NCBI GenBank assembly: GCA_000431235.1
Contig: HF988734.1
Coordinates: forward strand, 1-64,000
Source of the DNA: Coprobacillus sp. CAG:698
GTDB lineage: Bacteria; Bacillota_I; Bacilli_A; ML615J-28; CAG-698
Reading direction: 5' to 3'
Length of the DNA stretch: 64,000 nucleotides
Below, in pieces: positions 8,152-17,412 of this stretch (the stretch's first letter is position 1; every line of letters begins with the position of its first letter). A program made the translations under genes and the position numbers. The notes beneath the pieces are model-generated. The model was not told where the DNA came from. It saw only the letters and a list, made by a program, of their open reading frames with translations, and made no database searches.

Positions 8152-11100
8152 ATGGATAGTATTAATATGCCAACTTGGCTAACGCCATCATTTGTAGCTA
8201 CTGGACTGACAATTTTAAGTATTGTAGTTATTCTCATAGGTTTTTTGATTGGATTTATTAGAGGCACGTATCGCGCAAGTTATCGTTTTATTGTTTCAAT
8301 AGTTGTTATATTGGGCCTATGGTTAATCATGCCGATATTCACAAACAAACTGTTATCACTTGATTTACACAAATTTAATTTAGAGATAATAAATGTAACA
8401 GGTTATAAATCTGTTGAAGGATTTCAAGTGAACTCAGTAAAAGATGCTGTGGATATATATTCACGTGTTCTTTTAGGCTTAACAACAGAAAACGAAGGAG
8501 TATTAATCCTTAAAGAAACAAATATAAATATTGGCGAAACAATGATATATCAAACACTTATAAGTGCTGTTGAGATGTTATTAAGAGCTGCGTTGCTTCT
8601 TGTTATTATTATATTAAATTGGACATTATTTAGATTTATCTTCTTTATTGTTTATTTGTGTACTAAACCAAAGAGAGAAAATAAATATCAAAAGAAAAAA
8701 ACAATGAAATCAAGATTAATTGGTTCACTAATTGGAACTGTTAATATGATTTGTATTTTATTAATAGTATGTATACCTCTTTCAGGAGTCTTTTCATTAG
8801 CTGAAAGTTCAGTTAAATTAATTGAGACTGAAGAAAGTGATGTTATCAAATTAAGTTTAAACAAAGAAGTTATTGATTTAGATGAGAATCCAGACTTCGT
8901 TGAATTTGCTAACGAAAATAAAGAATGGGTATATGTCTATCGTAAAACATTCTTAGGAAAAATTTTTGGAATTAAAGTAAGCAAAGATACGCCGTTAGAT
9001 TGTGCACTATTTGATGGAATCTTCTCATTCAAAGCTGGAGGAGAAAAAATAGCTCTAAGAAAAGAATTAGATGTATGTCTAAAGGCTATGGAACCATTAA
9101 AAGATGAGATAATAATACCTTTAATTAAAAATGAAAATACTGCAACTATTTTAGATAATTTATCTAGTGATACGATAAAGAATTCATTAGACAAGTTATC
9201 AGAACTAAAACTAGTCAATGCTGTAGTAAATGTTGGTTTAAATACGGGAATCATAATTGCTAAAAACGATGGTGAGATCTTCAAAGAATATGTAAACTTA
9301 AAAGATATCTTACTAAGATTAGAAGGTAAAGAAATAAATGCCTCTGAATTATTACGAGAAATTGGTGATCTATCTGAAGCTATTTTAACACTTACAAAAA
9401 GCAGTGGATATAAAATCAGTGAGTTACTTTCAGAAGACAATGGAAATACAGTTTCTAAACTTGTTGATATACTATTAAAAGTTGATACAAATGTAGTCAC
9501 AAATGTATTTGATGCCATTTCTAAAATTGAATTAATTGACTTAATCCAAGAAATTACTTTTCCAACTCTTGAAGATTATCTCAACAATAACGAGAATTTA
9601 AATAGAATAATTTTATTATATCCAAAAGTTACTTTAGATGAAAACTATTTAGTTATAAATGGTATTAAAACTAATATTTTGTGGGATAAAGATACATTAG
9701 AGAACATATCGTTTAAAGTTAGTAAAGATAACAAATGGATTGTTGATGGAAAAGAGACTAATTTAGATGCTAGTGGTAGTATTTTTAAAATAAAACTTGA
9801 TGGAATAAAATTAACAGATGAAGTTAAAAACATAGGCTCTTTATACAAAGCCTTTAAAGATTTAGATATTAATTCATTTAGTCAAATTCAACTTTTAATT
9901 GAAAAAGGACAAGTTGAAGGAAGCTATGATCTAGAAAAAGCAACATATGATAAAATAGATAACTTATTTAAGAGTTTATTGGACTTTAAAATTATTAGTA
10001 ATTGTAAAGATAATATATATGCTATTTTAAATAATATGTTACCAAATGAGTATCGTAATTTGCTCAGTAGATGTAAATTTGATAGTGAAGATTTAGCATC
10101 ACTTGTGTATGCAGGTAAAGTAGTTGCAAGCACAGGAGTAATTTGGGATATAGATGGAAAATTAAAAACCGATGGAAACATCGATTATACAAAGGTTTAT
10201 ACTATTTTCAATAGTATAAAAGATGAATTATCAGAAAATCTAGCTAAATCAAGTATTATTGTTGAGAACATAAATACGGTGGCAAGCTACGCACTTAGTG
10301 TTTTTGCTCCAGATATGAAATTAGATTTTGCTTCTGTTGACTGGAAGAATAATAGTAAAGAAGAACTTAATAAACTATTTAATGTTTTGAATGTATGTTT
10401 AAAACATGGCAATAAAATCACTTCAGATTTTTATAGTTTAACAGATGAAGAAATTGATGAAATAGCTAATGTATTAAAAGAAAATATTGCTACTTCAGAT
10501 TTATTAAAGAAGAATATGAATAATATAGTATCTGTAGTTTCAAATTTAGAATCACTAAAAGAACTAAATGCAACAATTGCTCCTCTTGATGAAGATGAAT
10601 GGACTACCGAAGAATTAGATAGTATATTTGATTCAGTGAAAATAATCGTTAAGATGGTTAAAGCTTCTAGCGGAGATCAAAACAATCTTTTAGTCACTCT
10701 ATTGAAACTAAATGAAAATGATATAAATACTATTTTGGATTCAAAATTCATATCATTAAATATTGTTTACAACTTATGTGCTCAAGCAAGTGAAGGTGGA
10801 TTACTTTACGAAAAAGTAATTATTAACCTTGATAGAGATGATCCTTCTTGGTATGGAGATGAAGGTGAATTAAAAACAATATTATCAAATGCAATTAAAT
10901 TAATTGATGGAGTGGATAATTTAGAAAACACAGATGAAGCTGTGGAAAAAATCGTTAAAAATATTTCTAAATTAAATAGCAACTTCAAGAAAGAAAATGA
11001 TGATATTGGAAAACTTTTGTCAAGTAGTGTAATTTCTGATACGTTAATTTACTATTTAGAAAACCTTGATAAGTTCTTAGGTAAAGAAATCTCTGATATG

Positions 11101-13896
11101 ATTGTCATACCAGAAGATATTAACTGGAAAGATACAACTGAAGAAGGCGAACTAAGAAAAATATTAGTAGCTACCAAAGATGTTTTAGTTGATGAAAATG
11201 GTGAAGTTATCATTAATGATCTAAAAACAGGTGATGAAAAACAAATAATAAAAGTTTTATTAAAGATTAATGATGAAAAGATAGATCAAGTTTTAGATAG
11301 TAAAATAATCTTAAAAACAGCAGTTAAGTTTATTGAAAAGTATAGTAAAGAAGAAAATAAATTACAAATCTTCTTACAAAACAAAACTAGAGACGATGCA
11401 TATTGGCAAAGTCAAATGAAGACAGTGCTAAAAGGATTAAAAGACATACTACTTGATAGTGAAGGCAATGTAATTAGTTTTGAATTGCAAGGAGAAGAAT
11501 ACATTGAAATCATTAGTAAACTAAAAGAAGAAAGCATAAATAAACTTTTAGATAGTGAAATACTTGTTGATACAATTGCTCATTTAATCATTAATATGGC
11601 AGACCAAGAAAATAGTCTATTTGTTGTCCGTAATGACTTTAGAGAAACTGATGAAAAATGGAGCAGTACGCAAACAGATATCTGGAGAAATGAAATTAAT
11701 AAAATAATCACTTCAGCAAAATCATTGTTGATTAAAGAGAATCCAGATGGAACATATACTAATAATTTTAAAGTGTTTACAGAAGGAACAGCAGAAGAAC
11801 AAATTAATCTTTTACTTGATGTTAAAGATGAAGATATTATCAAGATTACTGACAGTGTAATCATTGTTGATTCAATAAGTAAAGTTCTTATAGACATGTC
11901 AAATGAAGAAAATGCTGTTATAAAAATATCTGATGAAGTAAAAGGATATGATATACAAAGTTGGAAAGTAGAAATTCAAAAATTAATCGCATCGATTAAA
12001 GAGTTACTAATTGATGAAAATGGTGAAAAACAAACTGCCAAACTATTAAACGGAAATCAAGATGATATTATCATGATTTTAGTTAACATTGGCGAAGATG
12101 AAAGCAAGATAAGAAAAATTATTGATAGTGAAATAGTTTACCAAACATTAACAAGTTCTGTAAAAGAATTAGGTGAAGGCGAAGAAAAAGTAATTTATTT
12201 ACCAAGTGATATTGATTCTTGGACTAAAGATGATTGGATAAATGAAGTTAAAGGCATAATTTATGCTTCAAATAAATTATTTATCGAAGGCGAAGGCGAA
12301 CAAAAGAAAGTAAACTTTGATAAACTAAATGGTGATACTAACACTTTACTTCAAACTATTGTAGATTTATATGATGACACAAATGAAAACGATGATTTAT
12401 CAAAAGTATTACAAAGCTTAATAATTGTTAAGACAATCTCAGAACAAATAATCAAATTGTCAAAAGAAAATGACATGATTAATACAAACGGAGTTATAAG
12501 CTACTCTCTTGATGAGTGGAAAGTAGAGATTAGAGCTCTAGTGGCTTCTTCAAAACTTGTGTTTGCTGATGAGACAGGAAAGATAGATATAAATAATATA
12601 TCTTTTGATAAATTTATTGTTCTAAATGACAAGCAAATTGAAACATTATTAGATTCACAAATAATTCGTTATAGTGCTTCGAAAAAAACATATGAAATAC
12701 TAAACGATGGTGCTTTAAAAGATTATATTAATTTAAGTGGTAATGAATCAGAAGATGTTGATTTAGTAAGTAGTGATTTACCTAACCTATTAAAAGTAAT
12801 CAGAGATTTAAATGAAAAAGGTATAAATTATACTGAATTTACTTTTGATAAGTTCAAGGAGAAAATAGGTGATGATGAAACTAAAGCAGATGAAATAAGT
12901 GACATCTTACTTACTTCACAAATAATTTGTAATTCATTAAGCAAAATGATAGGTAAAGTATTAGATGGCGCCTTAGGCGTAGATTCTGATATGAGAAAAG
13001 CAGTTAATTTAGATATGGATAAAACTGAAACTGAAGGTAGAAATTACTGGTTAGATAATCCAGAAACTAAAGAAATAGGTGAATTTAAAAAGATATTTAG
13101 ATTATTAACATGCATAGATCAGTTTACTAATGTTAATAATATAGAGAATAATAAAAACATAAAAGAAGCTAGTCTTATTGCTACACCATTAAAACGTATT
13201 AATGATTCTATGGTTTTACGTGGTATTATTCCTATGTTTGTTGAGGAAACAACTGCTAATGTGGATGCGTGGAAATATAGTTCTGGCGATAATATGTATA
13301 AGGATCCATACGTATTTACTAAAGAAGAATGGGATCAAGAAATAGATAACATTAGTACAATAATTTCTTTAGTAAATGCTAATAGTCTTACATTAGGTGG
13401 TATTAATGTAAAAGAAACTGATCTTAAAGTATTAAAAATGATACTCAAAGAAGTTGCCAAATCAAGAATTTTAAATATCGCATGCATTGAAAAAACTGTT
13501 AAAGAAGGCGTTGACAATACATTCTTTGGTGGAAAAGATACAGTTACTGTTGCTAAAGTTTATGATGGCACAAATTATGATGAGAAAGTTTTAGCTTGGA
13601 ATGGAAACGAAGAAAATCTAGGTGAAATCGATAAACTTATTAATGCACTAGAAGTCTTAAAGACTATTACATCTACAGAAATAAATGGAACTGCTGCTGG
13701 ACAAGCTAATGCTAAAGTTATAGGAAGATTCTTAGATAAGTGTAAAGAATCTAAAATGTTATGTAGTGTGATAGTTACTATTGTTAATGAGAAATATAAA
13801 GATTCTTTAAGTAAAATAGGTATAACTGTAACTGAAAGTTCACTTCAAGGAATTAACTTTGAAACATCATTACCTTTAGCTGCATTATTTATGTAA
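8152..13896 (+). CDS. Giant CvpA-like membrane protein with tandem helical repeats
   Basis: 1,914 residues. The first about 215 residues resemble the CvpA (colicin V production) family: four hydrophobic helices (about 13-36, 45-63, 141-170, 187-212), a GFIRG motif after helix 1 and RLIGSLIGTVN before helix 4. The remainder lacks membrane segments and is acidic and helical. It contains a repeat of about 80-100 residues whose clearest mark is a core like LLDSEIIVDTI. Cores fall near residues 863, 957, 1049, 1134, 1234, 1325, 1421, 1501 and 1588. Each is preceded by a W..E..KII.S.K.LL.DENGE helix, and weaker copies may lie before 800. Ordinary CvpA proteins are about 160-200 residues. The ribosome site is AAGGGGG before ATG, and a terminator follows. 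Membrane anchoring is likely; function is unknown. Confidence 0.8.
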   Translation: MDSINMPTWLTPSFVATGLTILSIVVILIGFLIGFIRGTYRASYRFIVSIVVILGLWLIMPIFTNKLLSLDLHKFNLEIINVTGYKSVEGFQVNSVKDAVDIYSRVLLGLTTENEGVLILKETNINIGETMIYQTLISAVEMLLRAALLLVIIILNWTLFRFIFFIVYLCTKPKRENKYQKKKTMKSRLIGSLIGTVNMICILLIVCIPLSGVFSLAESSVKLIETEESDVIKLSLNKEVIDLDENPDFVEFANENKEWVYVYRKTFLGKIFGIKVSKDTPLDCALFDGIFSFKAGGEKIALRKELDVCLKAMEPLKDEIIIPLIKNENTATILDNLSSDTIKNSLDKLSELKLVNAVVNVGLNTGIIIAKNDGEIFKEYVNLKDILLRLEGKEINASELLREIGDLSEAILTLTKSSGYKISELLSEDNGNTVSKLVDILLKVDTNVVTNVFDAISKIELIDLIQEITFPTLEDYLNNNENLNRIILLYPKVTLDENYLVINGIKTNILWDKDTLENISFKVSKDNKWIVDGKETNLDASGSIFKIKLDGIKLTDEVKNIGSLYKAFKDLDINSFSQIQLLIEKGQVEGSYDLEKATYDKIDNLFKSLLDFKIISNCKDNIYAILNNMLPNEYRNLLSRCKFDSEDLASLVYAGKVVASTGVIWDIDGKLKTDGNIDYTKVYTIFNSIKDELSENLAKSSIIVENINTVASYALSVFAPDMKLDFASVDWKNNSKEELNKLFNVLNVCLKHGNKITSDFYSLTDEEIDEIANVLKENIATSDLLKKNMNNIVSVVSNLESLKELNATIAPLDEDEWTTEELDSIFDSVKIIVKMVKASSGDQNNLLVTLLKLNENDINTILDSKFISLNIVYNLCAQASEGGLLYEKVIINLDRDDPSWYGDEGELKTILSNAIKLIDGVDNLENTDEAVEKIVKNISKLNSNFKKENDDIGKLLSSSVISDTLIYYLENLDKFLGKEISDMIVIPEDINWKDTTEEGELRKILVATKDVLVDENGEVIINDLKTGDEKQIIKVLLKINDEKIDQVLDSKIILKTAVKFIEKYSKEENKLQIFLQNKTRDDAYWQSQMKTVLKGLKDILLDSEGNVISFELQGEEYIEIISKLKEESINKLLDSEILVDTIAHLIINMADQENSLFVVRNDFRETDEKWSSTQTDIWRNEINKIITSAKSLLIKENPDGTYTNNFKVFTEGTAEEQINLLLDVKDEDIIKITDSVIIVDSISKVLIDMSNEENAVIKISDEVKGYDIQSWKVEIQKLIASIKELLIDENGEKQTAKLLNGNQDDIIMILVNIGEDESKIRKIIDSEIVYQTLTSSVKELGEGEEKVIYLPSDIDSWTKDDWINEVKGIIYASNKLFIEGEGEQKKVNFDKLNGDTNTLLQTIVDLYDDTNENDDLSKVLQSLIIVKTISEQIIKLSKENDMINTNGVISYSLDEWKVEIRALVASSKLVFADETGKIDINNISFDKFIVLNDKQIETLLDSQIIRYSASKKTYEILNDGALKDYINLSGNESEDVDLVSSDLPNLLKVIRDLNEKGINYTEFTFDKFKEKIGDDETKADEISDILLTSQIICNSLSKMIGKVLDGALGVDSDMRKAVNLDMDKTETEGRNYWLDNPETKEIGEFKKIFRLLTCIDQFTNVNNIENNKNIKEASLIATPLKRINDSMVLRGIIPMFVEETTANVDAWKYSSGDNMYKDPYVFTKEEWDQEIDNISTIISLVNANSLTLGGINVKETDLKVLKMILKEVAKSRILNIACIEKTVKEGVDNTFFGGKDTVTVAKVYDGTNYDEKVLAWNGNEENLGEIDKLINALEVLKTITSTEINGTAAGQANAKVIGRFLDKCKESKMLCSVIVTIVNEKYKDSLSKIGITVTESSLQGINFETSLPLAALFM

Positions 13897-13904
13897 AAGA
13901 AAAT

Positions 13905-13947
13905 ACTCTTGTTTTAGTACAATTAATGTACGAAAGCAAGAGTTTTT
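13905..13947 (+). terminator. Terminator after the giant CvpA-like gene
   Basis: ACTCTTGTTTTAGTAC pairs with GTACGAAAGCAAGAGT (few mismatches) and is followed by six T. Confidence 0.85.
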
Positions 13948-14001
13948 TAATTATTTTTAAAATTCATAAGATATAATATATGACGTATAAAAATAAAGTA
14001 A

Positions 14002-14030
14002 TGGACTTATAAGCAAAATTATGATAAAAT
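14002..14030 (+). promoter_or_regulatory. Promoter of the ecfA1-ecfA2-ecfT-truA operon
   Basis: TGGACT and TAAAAT with a 17-base spacer ending in the TATGA extension seen in other promoters here. It lies 27 bases before the ecfA1 start. Confidence 0.55.
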
Positions 14031-14057
14031 ATATCATACTTTGAAAGGAGACCAAAA

Positions 14058-14876
14058 ATGAGTGATGAAAATAAAGCAATAGTTTTTGATGAAGTGGTAT
14101 TTAAATATAGCAAAAACAATACTATTCTAAATAAAGTCTCTTTTGTTGTTGAAAAAGGTGAATATTGTGTACTACTTGGTCATAATGGTAGTGGGAAAAG
14201 TACGCTAGCCAAACTAATAATAGGATTATTAGAGCATCAATCAGGCAAAATCGAAGTTAATGGTTTAGAATTAAACGAAAAAAATATAAATGAAATTAGA
14301 AAAAATGTTGGAATTGTCTTTCAAAATCCCGATAATCAATTTGTTGGAGTAACAGTAAAAGATGATATAGCCTTTGGCATGGAAAATAGGCAAATAGAAT
14401 ATAAAGAAATGGAGAAAAGAATTGATTATTATTCTAAGCTTGTTGGAATGAACGAATTCTTAGATCGAAATCCTGAAAGTTTAAGTGGAGGTCAAAAACA
14501 AAGAGTGGCTATCAGTAGTGTATTAGCTTTTGAACCAGAAATAATAATTCTTGACGAAGCAACTTCAATGCTAGATCCTCTAGGAGTGAAAGAAGTTAAT
14601 GATACAATTAAATCATTAATTGGTAAAAAAACAATACTAGCAATAACACACAATCTAAACGAAGCAATTTATGCTGATAGAGTTATTGTTTTAAACAATG
14701 GTGAAATTACTTTAAATGGAACTCCATTTGAAGTGTTTAAAGAAAAAGAAAAATTAAAAGAAGCTAATCTTGATATTACTGATTCAATGAAATTATTAGA
14801 ATTAATTGAAAAAAGTAATATTAAAGACAAGGAGAAGTTAAGGAGTATATTATGGGAATTAACTTTTCAAAAGTAA
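14058..14876 (+). CDS. ecfA1: ECF transporter ATPase A1
   Basis: A 272-residue ABC ATPase of the CbiO/EcfA family. Visible motifs are Walker A GHNGSGKST, Q-loop VFQNPDNQF, signature LSGGQKQRV, Walker B IIILDEATSMLD and switch His in THN. It forms the EcfA1-A2 heterodimer that energises vitamin uptake through EcfT and exchangeable S components such as the one at 6355. Start ATG has GAAAGGAG upstream. Its 3' end overlaps ecfA2 by 25 bases, implying coupled translation. The order A1-A2-T-truA is the standard Firmicutes arrangement; rplQ, usually upstream, is absent and is replaced by the giant CvpA-like gene. Confidence 0.96.
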   Translation: MSDENKAIVFDEVVFKYSKNNTILNKVSFVVEKGEYCVLLGHNGSGKSTLAKLIIGLLEHQSGKIEVNGLELNEKNINEIRKNVGIVFQNPDNQFVGVTVKDDIAFGMENRQIEYKEMEKRIDYYSKLVGMNEFLDRNPESLSGGQKQRVAISSVLAFEPEIIILDEATSMLDPLGVKEVNDTIKSLIGKKTILAITHNLNEAIYADRVIVLNNGEITLNGTPFEVFKEKEKLKEANLDITDSMKLLELIEKSNIKDKEKLRSILWELTFQK

Positions 14877-15706
14877 ATTATACGTACGCACCACAAAAGA
14901 AAAAAGTTAAAAACAAATATATTTTAGAAGATATAAATCTAACAATTTCAGAAAAAAACGAATTCATAACTATTGTTGGACACACAGGCAGTGGTAAAAG
15001 TACATTAGTACAAATGATGAATGCTCTTTTAGTTCCAACAACAGGTAGTGTAACAGTTTTTGGAAATGAAATTACCTATAAAAAACAAAAAAACTTAAAG
15101 AGGTTAAGAAAAAACGTTGGACTTGTATTTCAATTTCCAGAATATCAATTATTTGAAGAAACAGTTCTAAAAGATGTTTGTTTTGGACCTAAAAACTATA
15201 AACTTGAAAATCCAGTTGCTAAAGCTAAAGAAGCACTTACAAGCGTTAAAATTTATGAAGATAAATACGAAAAGAGCCCCTTTAGATTATCAGGTGGAGA
15301 AAAGCGTAAAGTAGCCATTGCTGGAATATTAGCAAGTGAGCCTAATGTGTTAATTCTTGATGAACCTACTGTTGGCTTAGATCCACAAACAAAGAAAGAA
15401 TTACTTTTGTTATTAAAAGAAATAAACAAAGAAAAAACAATAATTATTATAACTCATGATATGAATGCTCTGTGGGAAGTATCTACACGTGTGATAGTTT
15501 TAGATGACAAAAAAATAGTTTATGATGGCGATAAATACACATTATTTAAAAACGAAGAACTTGTGCGAAAACATTCTTTAGATTATCCTGATATAATCAA
15601 GATAATGAATACTATTAAAGAAAAAACAGGAAAGGACATGGACGTTTATAAAGAGAACATTGATGATGCCTTTGATGAACTTCTAAAGGTGTTTGGAAAT
15701 GAATAA
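14852..15706 (+). CDS. ecfA2: ECF transporter ATPase A2
   Basis: 284 residues. Walker A GHTGSGKST, Q-loop VFQFPEYQLF (typical for EcfA2), signature LSGGEKRKVAIAG, Walker B VLILDEPTVGLD and switch His in THD are all visible. It pairs with EcfA1 as the asymmetric ATPase dimer of the ECF module. ATG follows AAGGAG inside the end of ecfA1 (25-base overlap); its own stop lies past the ecfT start (8-base overlap). The C-terminal tail of about 40 residues is charged and slightly variable in this family. Confidence 0.96.
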   Translation: MGINFSKVNYTYAPQKKKVKNKYILEDINLTISEKNEFITIVGHTGSGKSTLVQMMNALLVPTTGSVTVFGNEITYKKQKNLKRLRKNVGLVFQFPEYQLFEETVLKDVCFGPKNYKLENPVAKAKEALTSVKIYEDKYEKSPFRLSGGEKRKVAIAGILASEPNVLILDEPTVGLDPQTKKELLLLLKEINKEKTIIIITHDMNALWEVSTRVIVLDDKKIVYDGDKYTLFKNEELVRKHSLDYPDIIKIMNTIKEKTGKDMDVYKENIDDAFDELLKVFGNE

Positions 15707-16658
15707 TAAAATAATCTTTGGACAATACTATAATACCAATTCTTGGATTCATAAATTAGATCCACGAAGCAAAATAATTGCCGTATTATTATTCATGATA
15801 TCTGTTTTCTTTGTTGATAGTTTGTATGCTCTATTAGGAATATTTTTAGGATTAATTATTATCGTAATTAGTTCTAAAATACCTGCTTTAAAGTTTTTAG
15901 GAAGCATTAAAGCAGTTTCTTATCTTTTACTTTTCGCATTTGTTTGTCAAGTGTTATTTAGAAAAACGGGAGAAGTATTGACTGAATTTAAATTTACTTT
16001 AACATATATTAATCTAGCAATAGGAATTGTTTTACTTCTTCTATACTTTCTTTCAGGAAAAGTAATAAAGAAATTTCGATTCTTATTATTTGTATTAACG
16101 CTTTTTGTGTGCTTCTTTATCCAAATCTATTTTAAAGTAGGCACAAAAATAACAGACTATGAAATTGTAATTTATAAAGATAGTCTAATATCATCAAGTT
16201 TTATTATTTTGAGAATTATTATGATTTTGCTTATGTCATCATTAATGACATTAACAACAAAACCTACAGACTTAAATAATGGTTTAGAAAAACTATTGAA
16301 GTTTTTGAAAGTATTTAGAATTAATCCAGCTGTTATTGCAATGATTATGTCAATAGCACTTCGAGAAATACCAAAACTAATAGGCGAAGCTGATAAAGTT
16401 TTGAAAGCTCAAGCTTCACGTGGAGTGGACTTTAAAGAAGCTAAGTTAAAAGATAAAATAGGTCAAATTGTTTCCTTAATAGTGCCAATGTTTATTATAT
16501 CTTATCAAATTGCTGATGATTTATCAGATGCAATGGAAGCTAGAGGATATGATCCTGATGCGAAAAGAACTACAATCAATATCTTAAAAATGCGTGCAAT
16601 TGATTATATATGCATTGGTCTAATGACTATTATGCTAGTCGTAACAATTGTTATTTAG
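15699..16658 (+). CDS. ecfT: ECF transporter transmembrane component T
   Basis: 319 residues from ATG 15699. A TTG at 15693 is also in frame, but AAGGTG at 15685 is spaced for the ATG. The protein has several hydrophobic helices and the two cytoplasmic coupling motifs of EcfT: ASRG (in a helix after about residue 240) and EARGYDP about 45 residues later. EcfT links the ATPase pair to S components. An extra hydrophobic stretch (about 95-150) makes it longer than the usual 260-270 residues. truA begins 8 bases downstream. Confidence 0.93.
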   Translation: MNNKIIFGQYYNTNSWIHKLDPRSKIIAVLLFMISVFFVDSLYALLGIFLGLIIIVISSKIPALKFLGSIKAVSYLLLFAFVCQVLFRKTGEVLTEFKFTLTYINLAIGIVLLLLYFLSGKVIKKFRFLLFVLTLFVCFFIQIYFKVGTKITDYEIVIYKDSLISSSFIILRIIMILLMSSLMTLTTKPTDLNNGLEKLLKFLKVFRINPAVIAMIMSIALREIPKLIGEADKVLKAQASRGVDFKEAKLKDKIGQIVSLIVPMFIISYQIADDLSDAMEARGYDPDAKRTTINILKMRAIDYICIGLMTIMLVVTIVI

Positions 16659-16666
16659 GTGATGAA

Positions 16667-17398
16667 ATGAGATACAAATGTATAGTTAGTTATGATGGAA
16701 CGTGCTTTCATGGATTTCAAGTACAACCTAACCTACGTACAGTTCAAGAAGAAATTGAAAAAGTATTACAAATAATATGTAAAAAGAAAATTACGATCTT
16801 TCCTTCGGGAAGAACTGATACAGGCGTTCATGCGATAGGTCAAGTATTTCACTTTGATACAGAAATAGATATGGGTGAATGGAACATGAAAAATGCGATA
16901 AACTCGCGCCTTCCTCGCGATATTTATATTAAAGAAGTATCAAAAGTTTCACTAGATTTCCATGCTCGTTTTTCTTCGAAAAGAAAAGAGTATCACTACA
17001 TAATAGGATTGGATGAATATAATCCTTTACGAAAGAATTATGTATATTATCCACCTTTTAAGAATTTTGATATTGATAAAATGAAAGATGCAAGTAGTAT
17101 TTTTGTTGGTGAGCATGACTTTAAGTCATTTACAAAAAATCATAAGATTGAAAATACAGTAAGAACAATATATTCAATAAATTTTGAAAAAACTGAAGAT
17201 ATACTTATAATTAAATTTATTGGTAATGGTTTCTTACACAACATGGTTAGAATTTTAGTTGCAATGCTTTTTATGGTTGGAATTGGTAAATTGTCGAAAG
17301 ATGATTTAAAATCGATTCTAGACAAAAAAAACAGGGTATATGCCCCTAAAATTGCTCCAAGTAATGGATTATATTTATATGAAGTAAAATACGAATAA
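16667..17398 (+). CDS. truA: tRNA pseudouridine(38-40) synthase
   Basis: 243 residues from ATG 16667. An upstream in-frame ATG at 16610 lies inside ecfT and lacks a ribosome site, whereas AGGTGAT at 16658 fits ATG 16667. The catalytic aspartate is Asp51 in SGRTDTGVHA, and the start YKCIVSYDGTCFHGFQ is typical of TruA. The enzyme converts uridines 38-40 of the tRNA anticodon arm to pseudouridine in the cytoplasm. Last gene of the ecf operon, 14 bases before the following lipoprotein gene, with no terminator seen between. Confidence 0.96.
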   Translation: MRYKCIVSYDGTCFHGFQVQPNLRTVQEEIEKVLQIICKKKITIFPSGRTDTGVHAIGQVFHFDTEIDMGEWNMKNAINSRLPRDIYIKEVSKVSLDFHARFSSKRKEYHYIIGLDEYNPLRKNYVYYPPFKNFDIDKMKDASSIFVGEHDFKSFTKNHKIENTVRTIYSINFEKTEDILIIKFIGNGFLHNMVRILVAMLFMVGIGKLSKDDLKSILDKKNRVYAPKIAPSNGLYLYEVKYE

Positions 17399-17412
17399 AA
17401 ACGGAGGTAAAA

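Noticed and set aside
8937..9518. 193-residue minus-strand ORF inside the giant CvpA-like gene
   Set aside because: It is a shadow of a very long plus-strand gene, with Ser/Leu-rich low-complexity translation and no ribosome site.
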